A DNA stretch of 64,000 nt, from the NCBI GenBank assembly GCA_033980235.1, contig CM067066.1, positions 39,179,455 to 39,243,454 on the forward strand, written 5' to 3'. How positions within the stretch are numbered: position 1 is the first letter of the stretch; every line of letters starts with the position of its first letter. This document shows, piece by piece, positions 38,390 through 51,160 of this stretch. The notes below the pieces were generated by a model. That model ran no database searches, was not told the origin of the DNA, and worked only from the letters and a program-made list of their open reading frames with translations. The DNA is from Diadema setosum (taxonomy: Eukaryota > Echinodermata > Echinoidea > Diadematoida > Diadematidae). The position numbers were made by a program, and so were the translations under genes.

Positions 38390-39664
38390 TGTCACAGGGG
38401 ACTTCCCTCTGAATGTGGGGAACGAAAGTCCTCCCTGCGACTGGGATCTTTTCTATAGTCAAAGGTTGACTTTCTCTAAATGCAGCAGATTGTTAGCAGA
38501 CCATTCACTCATTCAACTCTTTCGACTTGTGCAACTACAGTGCCTCGAAAGAAGTAGCCAATCACACAGTGTTCTTACAATGTAACAAGCAATAAGATTT
38601 ATTATACTGGTCTCAAATTATGGTTGTTTACAATAATAACATAGTACAGTGTACAAACTTGAATACAGATATCCAATTCCACTTGTCTTGAGCTTGGTTG
38701 CTCTGCTCGTTGGTTTATTCTAGAAGCTCCCGTGCTTGGTTGCTCTAGGTTGTCGACGATGCCCTGCCTGAAGTAGCGGGTCGTCTCCCCTTACTTCTGG
38801 TCCTCTCTGGAACCTTAAACTTGGTCCTCGCTGGAACCCTAAACGATGGCTCTCTCCCTGGAACCCTAAACGGTGGCTCTCTCTCTGGAACCCTAAACAC
38901 CAACAGTTGTTGGTGTTTACACTCGAATCCTCCTAGATTCTCTGCTGGACGGTCAGGCTGTCCAAGCCGAAATGCAACAATCCCTGAATCACACTGATTC
39001 CAAATAACACTCTGCTACTCTAACTTCGCAATCTCGAAGTATCGTAGCCTGGTCCTGAGTGTTCCGCAAATAATGTGGCATCTCAATTTTATGCCCAAAC
39101 ACTGCATATTTATACATTTGTTGGACCATAGGTCTCCATGTAAGATTAATTAAATGAAGTGACTTCCTAGAAAGTTTTCATAGAAGTCCTGCCCCCTTTT
39201 CTTATTGGTTGGCGTTTTCTGTCTGTCAAAACTTTCCTGAATATCTCATTTTGCATTGGTCAAGTCTCTGCTTGACGTCATCACTTCCTGTCCACGGAAA
39301 CCAAAATTCTTTGAAGTGGTCCTGTTTTGACCTAGCTAGAAACTTGTGTTTGACGTCGTGAATGACGTCCACATACCAGATAGTATGAGGCATACTACCA
39401 GGGATACCCTTTCCTCGTATTTTGACGTCATGTAGGGTTTACTCATCCCCAAAACATTTAATTCCAAATCACTCTCTTTTACATTGATTGTGCATCGCAA
39501 CATCTCCTTATATGGTTATTTTGATGCAAGCTTTTGTGTTTAAAGCTGCACTTCTTTTGTAACCATTGCGATAACATCAATTTCTTACATGAGCTAACTA
39601 ATAAACAGTAGTACAATGAGACAAATTATTACGTGACAAATACAAAATATGTCACATCCTGACA
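38390..39664 (-). repeat. 5' LTR of the Gmr1-type element
   Basis: Same length and sequence as 32413-33687 apart from one substitution found by eye (39483). It should act as promoter for the element. The TATA-like GTATAAATA is at 39107-39115 on the minus strand, and the AATAAA copy is at 38598-38603. Confidence 0.95.

Positions 39665-39735
<71 letters not shown>
39665..39735. repeat. (TTA)n microsatellite, right half
   Basis: TTA-triplet run continuing the array broken by the LTR element. The total across both halves is about 120 bp. Confidence 0.95.
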
Positions 39736-40656
39736 CATTATCATTGACAGTAGCAAGAACAATAATGCAGACTGGTGATGATCCGAGAAAAAGCCAAATC
39801 ACATTTTGATTTTTTTTTTCTTTTTGAAGGTTGTCATCATTAAAGAGATAATTCCATCCAGATATTGATACAACTGGCCTACACAAAATAATTCTCATGA
39901 TCAGGCCCCTTAAAGATTATCTCAAAATAGCAGCAAACAAACAAACAAACAAACAAACACTGCTGGACTCATACCTGCACACCTAGTGATCATTGCTTTA
40001 GCTGTATGCAAACAGGCAACAGACAACTTTTTTTTTTCTTCAAATGCTGAGAGAGTTTGTGAAATTCATATGCTGCCCTCTACTGATGGAAGCTCATGAA
40101 TGTGGGATGTTACAAAACTGCAAAAGAAAGGAATACATATACGTACTAAACAAAAATGTAATCACAACATTGTATTTTGTATGATTACCATGGGTAGTAC
40201 AAATTCTCTTTACTTGTTACTAATCAAGGCTAATATCATTCTCCATGCCTTCTTAGTTAGCCAGGTCAATTGGTCTTTTGATGTCACAAATGCATAAAAA
40301 ATTTGTGAAATCCTTATGAAATTAAAGTTATTGATCTGTTGGGAATCACATATTATTGTAGAGGTCCCACCTAAAAAGACTGGCACATGGAACTTACCAA
40401 CACTTTAAAAATTCAAAACTTTTGAACAGATTGCATAATACATGTATTCCTCTGATTTTCACTGGTATTTTCAATAATTTCTTGCATTCACTAAACCTTG
40501 CATAAAAGTCGACATGCATGGACCAGTGAAGCTCTGTTGATTGTACAGTTGACTTTTTTATTCCCTCCACTTTCACAATTTGTTAACTTATGCCATGCAG
40601 CTTTACTTGATGTTTAATGTGTGTATTCTGGAAGATTTCCCGTAACAAACAATATA
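39736..40656. other. Gene-free stretch
   Basis: AT-rich with an AAAC tetranucleotide run near 39935-39958. No exon was recognised apart from the motif reported at 40072-40086. Confidence 0.35.
40072..40086 (-). promoter_or_regulatory. CTCF-consensus-like motif
   Basis: On the minus strand TCAGTAGAGGGCAGCA matches the vertebrate CTCF core CASYAGRKGGCRS. It is a good match, but a single motif without binding data stays weak. It faces the plus-strand match at 28177-28185 across the retroelement block. Confidence 0.3.
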
Positions 40657-40740
40657 TCAACCCGTTGAGGACGGACTGATTTTTTTTTTCCCCATAGACA
40701 CCTGTCCGAGTATATTCGGGACTCGACCAGGATGGGTTAA
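40657..40740. mobile_element. ~84-bp miniature element, copy 3
   Basis: It runs from TCAACCCGTTGAGGACGG to GATGGGTTAA. It belongs to the 14162-14256 family, with the left TTAA tip changed to TCAA and a T-run expansion inside. Confidence 0.7.
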
Positions 40741-40801
40741 GGTTCAAATGTCAAATATAGCATACGCACACATGCATCTACTCATTAAGACTAACAAACT
40801 T

Positions 40802-40836
<35 letters not shown>

Positions 40837-43800
40837 AAGACCTTCATTAATACCCATCTAACATGTTATCTTCGTGTGCTAGTTTTTCACCTCTATGTGG
40901 TGGACCAAAATCTATAAACAAGCCACCGTGAATGTCTTCATGAATATATTCTTTTTCTTGTTGTAAATTTCATATTTTGTTGTGTGTCATGTGTTGTTTT
41001 ATGCTTAACACTAACATACAGATTAAATGAACAACAGCCCACAGGCTGACAGTGTTTTTTGGTTGTTGTTGTTGTTTTTTTTTTTTTACAGTATTGAAAA
41101 CAAACATAAAAACAAACATACCTAACATTTTGTTTTAATTCTATAGCCTTCCATAGAGCCTTACATACACACAATACTTTTTCATTAAGAAAGAAAGAAA
41201 AAAACAAAACACAATGACAGAAAACACCCTAAGCTAGAAGTAAGAAATCTATTAATATGATTTCCAAGGTTGGCGAGCGTGCATCACGAGATTGACCTAC
41301 ATTTGAAGGCAGTCACAGAAAAACTTTCACACAGACACACTGGAGCACACCCTTCCACCTACACCAACACACAAGTCACACATCAAGCACAACAAATTTC
41401 ATTCACAACAATCCCAATATCAAGTATTGAAGTATAAAATACTCTTTTTATTTTCACTCAAGTTGAAATTCGCACAGGATTACTGACGTAGAAAATTCTC
41501 ACAGGTTCTGCTTCAAAACTGTCAAACCCTACTGCCATTTACAACACAGCAATTCAATATGACATATCAAATACAAAACAAAAAGATTGGAAAAACTATT
41601 TCATAACAATTGCAGAGTAGAACACAGAAGTACAGTTAACTTTGATGTGAAATAAAATGCAAGATATCTCATATACTATAAGCATTTGTCATGCTTAAAT
41701 CTGATATATAGCCCAATATGTATGGAAAATATGAACCTACACTTATGCGAGTCAAATATAAAAATAGATTGTGGCTTCTAGTACTGAATACCCCTCCTAG
41801 TAATACATTAAAATAAACAGTGACCTCAATTCTGTATCATTAGCGACCCCAAAGAAACATGTATATTCCATGTCAAATACAAGCGTAAAACTCAAGGATT
41901 GTATGAGATTCCATGCTCCAGTTATTCTGTCCATGAAACAGATGATGATTTTGACACAGGGCTAGTCACAGTAGTCAAAATAACAGTTGCAGGGCTTGCC
42001 CTATTTTACCATTGCGCCCATTACCATCACTCACATATTCTACAATTTCACGTATCCTGTCTCACTTGGCTCTGACTCTTACTTGAATTTCTGGCAACCT
42101 GAATGGCTGTCCCTTTGTGTTGTTTTCATTTCACTTCAAACACTTTATTCTCAGAAAGGACATTTTCCTCTTTAGAAATATGGCTCTTATCAGGGTAAAC
42201 TCAGTTACGTGATACCCTAAATAGGGCTAATGCATGCTTTTATCACATAATGAGACGAAAGTGATAGTGCACTAAAAAGGTCTCCTCATTTACTGCAATA
42301 AAAAAAAGAAAACATCAAAAGAAAACAAAAACAAAAACTCAAAATCATAAAACCCAAAGCAAACAAATCACACCTACTTTCAATTCCTATGACAAAATTA
42401 GGGACATGAACAATCATTTATCACACATGCTGCTACATTCAGCAATCAGAATTTATGAAATGTACATGCTTGATGGTTGTGAGATGGTCTTTCATCATTC
42501 TTTGATGAATGAAAAATATGTAAAAAAGACACCAAAAAAAAAAAAGAGCACCAGCAGGAGAATTCTCACAGGTAAACTCCAAAATATTACAAGAAATACA
42601 AATAAAATGCAAATATAGAATCTGTTCTAATAAGAAATACAAACAAGCACTACCTATGACTTGCAATGTTGGGCACCCAAGCTCTACATTCCTGAACACA
42701 TGACAGTTTCACTGTGACTTGCTACAACATCAGTGTACTTCATTCTTTCATTGCAGTAAATGCACTCTGTACAATGTACATATAAAAAAGATAACAATGC
42801 AGTGTAAAGCACACATATACATTTGTTCTCCAGTACTGTAAGATTTTATGTGACCAAACTAAAAAACAGTGCCGATTATTTCATCTTCTTTTTTAGAGCA
42901 TGTGCTCTTCGTCAGTGTTTATTTTGTTGTTTTGTTTTCCCTTCCATGTCTGATTGCTAAAATTTGCAGTCTCAAGCCCAGTCTTTCACATGGCACTGCT
43001 GCTGTACTAATTTTCTAATTCACACACGTAAACACAAACTTGTTCTACACAAATCTCTTTCCGGTCTCCACATCCATCATATATCTTGCTGTCAATCACT
43101 CCTTCTGGTTCTAATCTCTCTAATTTGCCCTCTATCTATATATTCAGGAAAACAACTGTCACATCAATAGGAGACTGTTAACTGACAACAGATAGCACTA
43201 CAAATACTGTATTCAACTGTTTTGACTGCTATAATCTACGACACTTGGCCGCTATAACACTTTGAAGTCCATCGTTACAGACAATTACAGGTAATTTCTC
43301 CAACTTTGCTGCTGATATCATGTATACTTTTTTCTTCTGAACATTATCATAAGATACAGTGTGAATCAAATGATATCCTATCTTACTAGGAATTTTAACA
43401 GAAAGCTGTACTTTATAAGGTTGACTGAAAGTGCTTCCTAATTATAGTATGCAACAGCTCCCCATCTAAAGTACAATTAAGAAAACAGGGAGTAAGAGCT
43501 TTTTGTTTGGTTTTGTTTGATAAAAGGCGATGGTAGAAATGATATTCAAGGCACACAACTCTGAAAGATATTCAGCCATGGCTTCAAAATATAACACTCC
43601 ACAACTGCCAACTGATATCTGTTCACATATTTGACCTGAATATTTGTACAAATCTGGATATGGCACTCTCCTTTACAGCAATTTCCCCAATTATTCACAC
43701 CTACACACAAGATACAGAGTATGTCATGGTGCATACATCTGATTATACAAGGAACTGTTATTCCAACATTCATTCATTCATTTCATTTCCATTTCAAGTC

Positions 43801-46594
43801 ATAATAACATTTCCAAAATTCAAAATACAACTGTCATGCTATATGTCTTAAATGGCGGAATAATAGGAAACACAGAGAAGGCTGTTAGAAACAATCCCTT
43901 ACAAACAATAATCATCATGTTACCTGATCCCCCCCCCCCCCCCACAAAAAAAAAAAAAAATCAAAAAAAAAAATCAAGGCTTGGTTTGAGGCTTAAGCCA
44001 TTGCAAGGGAAAAGTTTCAAAGCACTTGTGCTATAGTCATAATGGCTGCAATGCTAGACACAGAGCTTGTGTCTGCAGTGTAATCAAGGCTTTAGAAGAA
44101 AAAAAATATCCATACAGATTCAGGCCGAGAACAAGTGAATGTCTGCTGCAAATACAGAAAGGGAGATATGATACAGACAGCATGTTAGTGCTTCCTGCAA
44201 TAACCAGAGTCAGCTGGAAACATGACTGAGCATACATGTAACACTTCCTGACATATATGAAGAAAGGGAGCTACTCTTTTTATTCCCTTTTATTTTTAAA
44301 GGAAAACAATATGAAGGAATATATATTACAGAGATAATTCAACATGACATAGATTCCTGGATAATATTCAACAAATGATCAAATTAATTTTTAAAAACAA
44401 AGATAATGGGCACAATTGTGACAGAGGCACTGCAATAAGATTTCTCACGACATTAAACAAAATGTGTACATAATACCCAAAGCATTTATGGCCAATTGGA
44501 GTAATACTATTGTGGACAGAGAAGTGTCCTCTTGCATTTTTGCAGTACTCGTCCAAAATAAAAAAGAAAATAAAAGAAAGTTGCACTAAACACCTTGGAA
44601 AAGAGAACATTTTGTGGGCAATAGATGAACGCAAGCTGATTCCTCATGCAATGCATGACAATCCATGCAAAAATATCCTCATCTATCGCCAAAGAGATAT
44701 TGGCAAAATGTAACATTTGCCTGGTCATTTTTCTCCAACCATTGTGTCCCGATTTTTTTTTTTTAAATTATGTGTCCAATATTTTCAATCCTGGCTCTCC
44801 TTAACTTCTTCACTTTTGTAGTTCATTACCGTTGTCTACTTACATGCCACAAACCAATTTCACCCTATATATGACACAAGTCAACATTGGCCTGTTCTCA
44901 CACACATTTTTAATACCCGATGGTCAATTTGTGATGGGCAACTTGTGCTGCATATCAACCAATTCCTGATGATAAACTTTTTTAGATACATTGATACCTG
45001 TTCCTTTAAAATAATGACGTCAGTACAGTTAAAGGACAAAATCCTCCTTGCTGTGAAGTATTTAAACATCTCATTGTTTTAAAAAAAGAGAAGAAGAATA
45101 AATTGAAAGTATTGCTAAATAAGAATTTCAAAAAGAGTACAGGTTGCAAAAAAAAAAAAGATGATAGATTTAAAATGAATAATGTAAGTTGATATATCAA
45201 GTGAAGGTTACAGCATTTGATAAGAGAAATAAGTCATGACGCTTTGGGAGCTATTCATGGAGCAAGTACAATGCAGCTGAAAGTGAAAAAAGAAAAATCT
45301 ACACAAGTTTGATGTTTTCCTATCTGCAGCTTTTTTTTTTCTTTTTTTTTTTTGGGGGGGGGGCACATTTTCCTATCTAATGAAGATAATCCATATCCTT
45401 GTTGGGACAGCTGTTTGCTACAAATTTGTTACAAAAGATCTAGCATCCATAAACATGATGAAGCAGCTCAACACCCCTAGGAGCACAAAACAGAACTATA
45501 CAGTCACAAAAATTGAAACAAACAGGCTTCCCATAAAATTCAGTCTGTATGCTAGCATCACATGGGACCTAGTGTCAGTTTTACAAACAATGTGGTAACT
45601 TGCAAAGGGAATTTTCATCAAATGGCATGGGTCACACTTGGCAATCCATAACTGAGTGGACTATTATTAGTTTGTAGTCACGAGGTTAAGGTTTACTATT
45701 TAGTCTCTGGTTTGCTCATTCTGAAATTTCTCGCCACAATCTTTCAAGTTTGTACAGAATCTGTATACAGCTTTGACATCATAGAAGCCATTGAATGATA
45801 AACTGAATGCAATCAATCAGTGTCAGCTCGTTTTATATTTTTGGATTCCCATCTTGTTTCTGTTTCAGACAATGTCAGTAATCTTGCAAAACAATGTATC
45901 AAAACTGAATTGTCTATTCGGCATGGGGAACATTACTGATTAGCAAGATTGCTTATCTACAGTTTTCTTGTCAGCTGCAATGTGAAGTGGAAAACATGGA
46001 CTTTACAGAAATAAAAAGATATCCGACCATATGTTATTCAAAACTAGTATCAGGATATGGACCAAGGATTCAGCATTTGGCAAAGGCAAATCTCAGATCT
46101 TATATGGCACATGAATACAAAGAGCCCCAAGTAAATTGCATTCACCTTCATACACTACAATAGCACTGTCTAAAATGTGACATAACATTTGTGATTGGTG
46201 TAGAAAGTCAATGGTACATAACAGGAACTTGTTTGCATCTAAAAAGGACATAATTGTAAACACATGTGTGTTAGTAAGTCGCATATCACTAAATCACTCT
46301 GTGGGAATAATATTTGAACATTCCACTGTTTAAAAATATCTTTGATTGTCAAAGCAACTCATGACTAAAATATTTCCACATATTCAGAGGAATATACCAC
46401 TCAACTGTATTTAAATCACCATTTTAAATGTTTTAATGCACTGGCGTTTGCTTGTTTGTCTTTTCTTTCAGAGTAGCAACATCTTGCACAAACACAGTGC
46501 TGCTTCAAGAAGAATTTGGAAAACCCATCCAATCTAGGAGAAGAAAAACACATTAAAATGAATTGACAGGTAACCCTACATGGCTGTACATATA
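40741..46594. other. Gene-free stretch between the retroelements and the CMTM-type gene
   Basis: AT-rich with CA, A/C-run and T/G-run low-complexity patches (about 40803-40832, 43930-43960, 45330-45363). No exon, RNA gene or clear transposon ends were recognised. Confidence 0.35.
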
Positions 46595-46813
46595 CTGTAT
46601 ATTTACGTGAGGTTTTTGTTTCACGAATTTCTCCAGTCAGGTGCAATTGGAGAAATTAAAGACAGACGAAAATAATGACTCTGATCCCGATATGAATGTG
46701 ATGCACGGGTATGTATACATTTCTCTGTTCAGTACAGAACTCCAAGATCACAAATTTAACCACTCGCGAAATCGTCGGGAAGTCCCGATTCGCTAAATAT
46801 ATGGCATATACAG
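46595..46813. mobile_element. Short TIR element, CTGTATAT ends, TA flanks
   Basis: The ends CTGTATAT and ATATACAG are inverted and flanked by TA on both sides. The 219-bp body has no transposase. It shares the TA-CTGTA end layout with 9341-9479. The open frame across it (about 46711-46968) resembles no protein. Confidence 0.45.
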
Positions 46814-48177
46814 TACCATCGTGCTCTCCTCCCTTGGAGCAGTTAATGGTGACATATGACAGAGGAGAATTCAGTTTGAATTATTCACATTTTTGCAAAT
46901 GGAGGACAGTGTTTGCAAAGCTGGGAGAGATTATAGGTGATCCTGCAATTAATGAGTCAACAAAATGACAGGAGTGATGTGCTGACTGCTGAGACAACAT
47001 TCTCCTTCCTCAAAGTACTGATATTTTAGTGACTGTGACTGCTGGATATCTTACTGCATGATGCAGCATTGCAGCAAGTATAAGTGCATCTGACAGACCA
47101 CTCAGAATGTAGACCCACCCATGCAAATCTGTGTGTGTGTGTTTTGCCGGAAGTCCATGAAAACTAGGGCACTAAGAAAATTGACTACAAATTGACTACA
47201 ATGACTAGCCATTCTGTGATCATTTTTTTTTTTTTTTTCATAATTGAGTATGATTACCTGGTATGCACTTCACAGAAGTTCTTAATGAACAATCAATAGT
47301 TTGCTATTTTTGTTTAGCACATCAAAAACAAGGTCAAATAGACATCAAAATGTGTTTTAAATATTACTATTTCCATAGATAGCTGCATCCCAAAATGCCC
47401 CAAGTAATGTGACTCACGCCATGCTTGCTGCTAGATAAAAGATACATTGTGAAAACTCCAAAATATCTTTCTCCCTTGCTGCACCAAACCTGTATGTGGT
47501 ATACTCTGGCCAACTGTCCACAGGAAATGGGTGTATCATGCAGCAAATTCATTTGGAATTATTATATTTTGGATTCTAAAGGATAATGTTTGAACACATG
47601 GTTCTGATACCAAAGGCACTTTTTTAAAATGAACTTCAATTAAAAGTAGGAGGCAACAATAGACAAGACTTTCAACTACAATGGTATTGAGAAAGATTCT
47701 CATTTTTAAGACTAATGGCACAATTATTATCTTGCACATTTTCCTCAAGTTAAAAAGAATATGGAGTGCCAAAGCCCTGTTGTACTATACAGCAAAGGCA
47801 CTGCACAGAAAAGAGAAAATAGCTTCAGTAGCAAGAGAAATTCAATGACCACATCAGGTTTCTTTATGACTGGAACTTTGTGAACTTCATCACTTACAAA
47901 TTGTTGTTTGTTGTCACTATGACACCATAGCTTTTTAGTTTAGAAAGGTTTCAAGTCATCACTATCGACCAGGCATAGTAATCTATGCAGGAAAGGATTC
48001 CACTTAAATATAAACAGCCATGAAAAGTATAGTGCAGTAGCCTAATCTTTCTCTTATCTCTTGACTGAATACTCCATAAAAGGCAAAATTTTTCCTGATA
48101 AATTTTCTTTGTTCCCATACTGCTTCCTAAAATTCAAAGAATGATGATTGATTGTGACATATTATATACCTCATACA
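46814..48177. other. Gene-free stretch 3' of the CMTM-type gene
   Basis: AT-rich, no structure or exon recognised. Confidence 0.35.
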
Positions 48178-48786
48178 TAGAATCCTCTCATCTGATTGGT
48201 TAAAAGGGGAGTCATGAAAATAGCTGTGCCCCATTGTTGATCAAAACGACGTCATGATTTACTGTGCCCGGGGCACAGTTGATTAACTGTGCCCGGTAAC
48301 ATGTTAAATAGGTTTGGAGACAGTCGCAACCCCGTACACATAGATCGCTCATATGTACGCACCAATGATACTACCGCTGCGCATTCGATCAGCGTGCTGT
48401 AAAAAAGACTAGCGGTCACTGTGCCCTGTAAAATAGGTTTGGAGACAGTCGCAACCCCGCACACTGTACACATAGATGATCACTCTATGTACGCACCAAT
48501 GATACGACCGCGCCGCCGCGCTGTCGATCAGCATTGATTACGAGTGGTGTAAAAGAGACTAGAATCTATATTTTCGGTATCTATATTTCGGAATCTATAT
48601 TTTCGGTATATAAATCAAATAATGACTGCTTGATATTTGGGGCACAGTTAACATTATGTAGGCCCTCGGTGATGTGAAAACCATAACCATGCCCTCAGCT
48701 TCGCTTCAGACATAGTTACGGTTTTCACATCACCTTGGGCCCATAATTTAAACTGTGCCCCTCATAGCAGTCATTATTTGTATAAC
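48178..48786. repeat. Composite repeat: 125-bp tandem pair plus fold-back
   Basis: From about 48306 two ~125-bp direct units follow each other, both starting AAATAGGTTTGGAGACAGTC and containing TGTACGCACCAATGATAC. Next comes a fold-back: 48605-48687 pairs with 48715-48786 through GGGGCACAGTT and GGTGATGTGAAAACC, around a 27-bp loop. GTGCCC/GGGCAC motifs recur through the whole block. It has no coding frame and looks like a transposon-derived or satellite-like unit. Confidence 0.75.
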
Positions 48787-48927
48787 AAGAACTTCCAACC
48801 TTTCTGACTGAAAAAAAAAGTGATGATTTGGCTTCTGCATAACTCTCCAGTGCAAGAGTAAATTGAGGGACATAAGGACTACATCTGTGGTGATATAAGC
48901 AATAGAAATGTGTTTTGTTGGTTGTTG

Positions 48928-48933
48928 TTTATT
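48928..48933 (-). terminator. Possible poly(A) signal of the CMTM-type gene
   Basis: An AATAAA hexamer on the minus strand about 480 bases 3' of the CMTM stop codon. AATAAA is frequent in AT-rich DNA, so this is only a candidate transcript end. Confidence 0.3.
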
Positions 48934-49410
48934 TGTAGCATTATTATTTTTTCATCTGATGAAGCCAGATTTAACAAGATGGCTTGTTACCAAATTGCTA
49001 TAACTGTACTGCCCTTTAATTGGTTTAGAAATTTGTTTCACAAAAATTTGCGCATATATTATGAAATGATAATACAAGCCACTTCGGTATTAAATTCCTG
49101 ATGTAAGATGGTTGGTGCAGGAACATTTGTAATCAAACGTTGTTACTATGGCCAATTAAAGTGTTGGGCTGCTTCTACAAGACTAGGAAGGGTACATTCA
49201 CAGAATATTGATAGGAATCTAATCAGTACATATAAAAGGCAACAATATCTGCAAGAGACTAACTGACAAACTCAATCAAGGTTATTCTGACATAAGTATA
49301 AAATGTCAAGATATACTCAGGGGGGACTGTAAAGATAAATTCAATAGCTCCCTCTATTGAAATGCCAGCACTACCCTGTGCTATGCTGAGAATGTACAGA
49401 GTGCTGCTGT

Positions 49411-49629
49411 TTATGTGAAGGGGCCACCAGGGTATGCAGGGGGCTCCTGTGACTTTTCCCCCTCTCCTGTGGCAGCGGTCACTGTGGTGGTGGTGGTGAC
49501 AGTGGTGGTGGTAGCTGCAGTGGCCCCGCCCCCATCCCGCAGGCTGTCCAGTCCACCCATGGCCATGAACTGGCGGAAGTTGAGGAAGGTGTGGACGCCG
49601 TACAAAACAAAGAGACCCCAGCCGCAGAT
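49411..49629 (-). CDS. CMTM-type MARVEL protein, last coding exon
   Basis: Acceptor TTTTCTTGCAG precedes 49629 and the frame runs 72 codons to a TAA at 49411-49413. It encodes the fourth membrane helix (ICGWGLFVLYGVHTFL) and a cytosolic tail with a Thr-rich stretch (TTTT and TTTTT blocks) encoded by ACC/ACT repeats, then Pro/Gly. The helix corresponds to the VIFGFLATAAYAVNTFLA-type segment of CMTM4-like proteins. The Thr repeat is a coding microsatellite and may vary in length. Exon phase is 0. The 3' UTR extends to lower coordinates. Confidence 0.85.
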   Translation of the reverse strand: MCGWGLFVLYGVHTFLNFRQFMAMGGLDSLRDGGGATAATTTTVTTTTTVTAATGEGEKSQEPPAYPGGPFT

Positions 49630-50595
49630 CTGCAAGAAAAGGGCAAAGCAATAGATACAAAAGATGATTGAAGGCAAGAAAAAAAAAGTCCAATACAGGC
49701 AAATAGAATGAAACAGTTGGGACAGCAAGAATTGTTTTTTTTTGTTTTGTTTTTTGTTATAACAATATCTTGTTACAGCGGACAAAGTAAGTACGGAAAA
49801 TAATGACAGTTTTACCGGACATATCCTTCGTTCAAATAAAGTTTTGTTGTATTTGTGTTTGTCGTAATAGGGTTTGATATACTTAATTAGGAACAGAGGT
49901 ATCACAAGGTATTATTCACAAGAAGCAGTATTAATAAGGTAAGACAGGAAGCAGTAACATTATACATACCATAATGATATTGTTTCTACTAGTCCAACTA
50001 CTGCTCATAGTAATGATCATAAACTCTCAAAGAGTTGACAATGTTGACGAAAAAAATCTTCAGAGTCCATGCTATCATGAACTCCTTACATTATGAGACG
50101 AGGTATAAGCAGCAGGATCCACACTGCACGGTAATCTATACTTCACAGAGAGAGAGATCTGTTTCACATAAAAACCGGTTTTACCCAACTACCAGTCTCA
50201 TGTATCAGTTAAAACTTGACATGCAACAAGGAAGTCAGAATTGTTTACATATATGTCAGTGAGCCATTGAATGTGGTGATGAGTGCAAAACCCCATCCTA
50301 CTGTATTGCTCCAAAACATGATACAAATGTGGCATAGTATGCAAGTGACCACAAAGAATATGAAGTCATCGAATATATATCTCCTTGAGGCATGTTCTCT
50401 TTTCATTACAGTTTTCCCAGGGCTAATTTATTTAGTCAATAACCTCCCCACACTCTACCCTTTCAACAAATGTGACAAAACTGTACCCATTACTTTTTGA
50501 GCAATTTGATAGAGAAAATTCAATACTATTAAAGTAGATTTTTTCGTGTGCTTAATTTTTTGCGCTCGGCTGGGTAAGAAGAGTTTCGCAGATTT
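49630..50595. other. CMTM-type intron (part)
   Basis: Intron sequence between coding exons at 49411-49629 and 52801-52923. No further exon was seen here. Confidence 0.6.
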
Positions 50596-51160
50596 TTAAA
50601 GGACAAGTCCCCCTTCATATACATGTGGATTGAGTGAATACAGCAATATTAGTAGAACACATCAGTGAAAGTTTGGGGTGAATCGGACATTCCGTTCAAA
50701 AGTTATGAATTTTTAAAGTATCTGCACAGTCACTGCTGGATGAGAAGACGACTACAGTGTATGATGTCACATGCGTACAATATAAGGAAAATATAAAGAG
50801 AATTTCACAAAATTTTACTTTTTGAAAAAAGTGCACTTTTCCTCAACTCGTCCCTGATATATGTTAAGGGTAATATTATTCCCCCTTGCTTTCTGAAAGA
50901 GGGAAGTCAAGTGTTCTTTTATTATGCAAGAAAAGTTAAAATATCTTGAATTTTCTTTATATTTTCTTTATATCGTTGAACACATATGACATCACAAGCT
51001 GTAGTAGTCTTCTCATCCAGCAGTGACTAAGCAGAAACTTCAAAAATTCATAACTTTTAAATGGATTGTAGGATTTTCCTCAAACTGTTGCTGATGTGTT
51101 CTACTAATATTGCTGCATTCACTCAATCCACATGTCTATGAAGGTGAACTTGTCCTTTAA
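50596..51160. mobile_element. Fold-back MITE, TTAA family 1, copy D
   Basis: It runs from TTAAAGGACAAGTCCCCC to GGTGAACTTGTCCTTTAA inside a CMTM-type intron. The arms are more diverged than in A and C. Its centre contains an uninterrupted TTAAGGGTAATATTATTCCC, the unoccupied form of the site hit in copy E. Confidence 0.9.

Larger units (their letters stand above)
32413..39664 (-). mobile_element. Full-length Gmr1-type Ty3/gypsy LTR retrotransposon
   Basis: A complete 7252-bp element on the minus strand: 1275-bp 5' LTR (38390-39664), primer-binding-site candidate, gag, pol, polypurine tract, and 1275-bp 3' LTR (32413-33687). The LTR ends are TGTCA/TGACA. The pentamer ATTAT flanks both sides, as a 5-bp duplication would, although it lies within a TTA microsatellite and cannot be proved. 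Pol order is protease-integrase-reverse transcriptase-RNase H, with integrase before RT; this is the Ty1/copia-like order known in the deuterostome Gmr1-like group of Ty3/gypsy elements. By eye the LTRs differ at one position (33506 T, 39483 A), so insertion was very recent. No env-like frame was seen. Confidence 0.95.

Noticed and set aside
46711..46968. 85-codon plus-strand open frame
   Set aside because: Half of it lies in a TA-flanked inverted-repeat element; no family resemblance.
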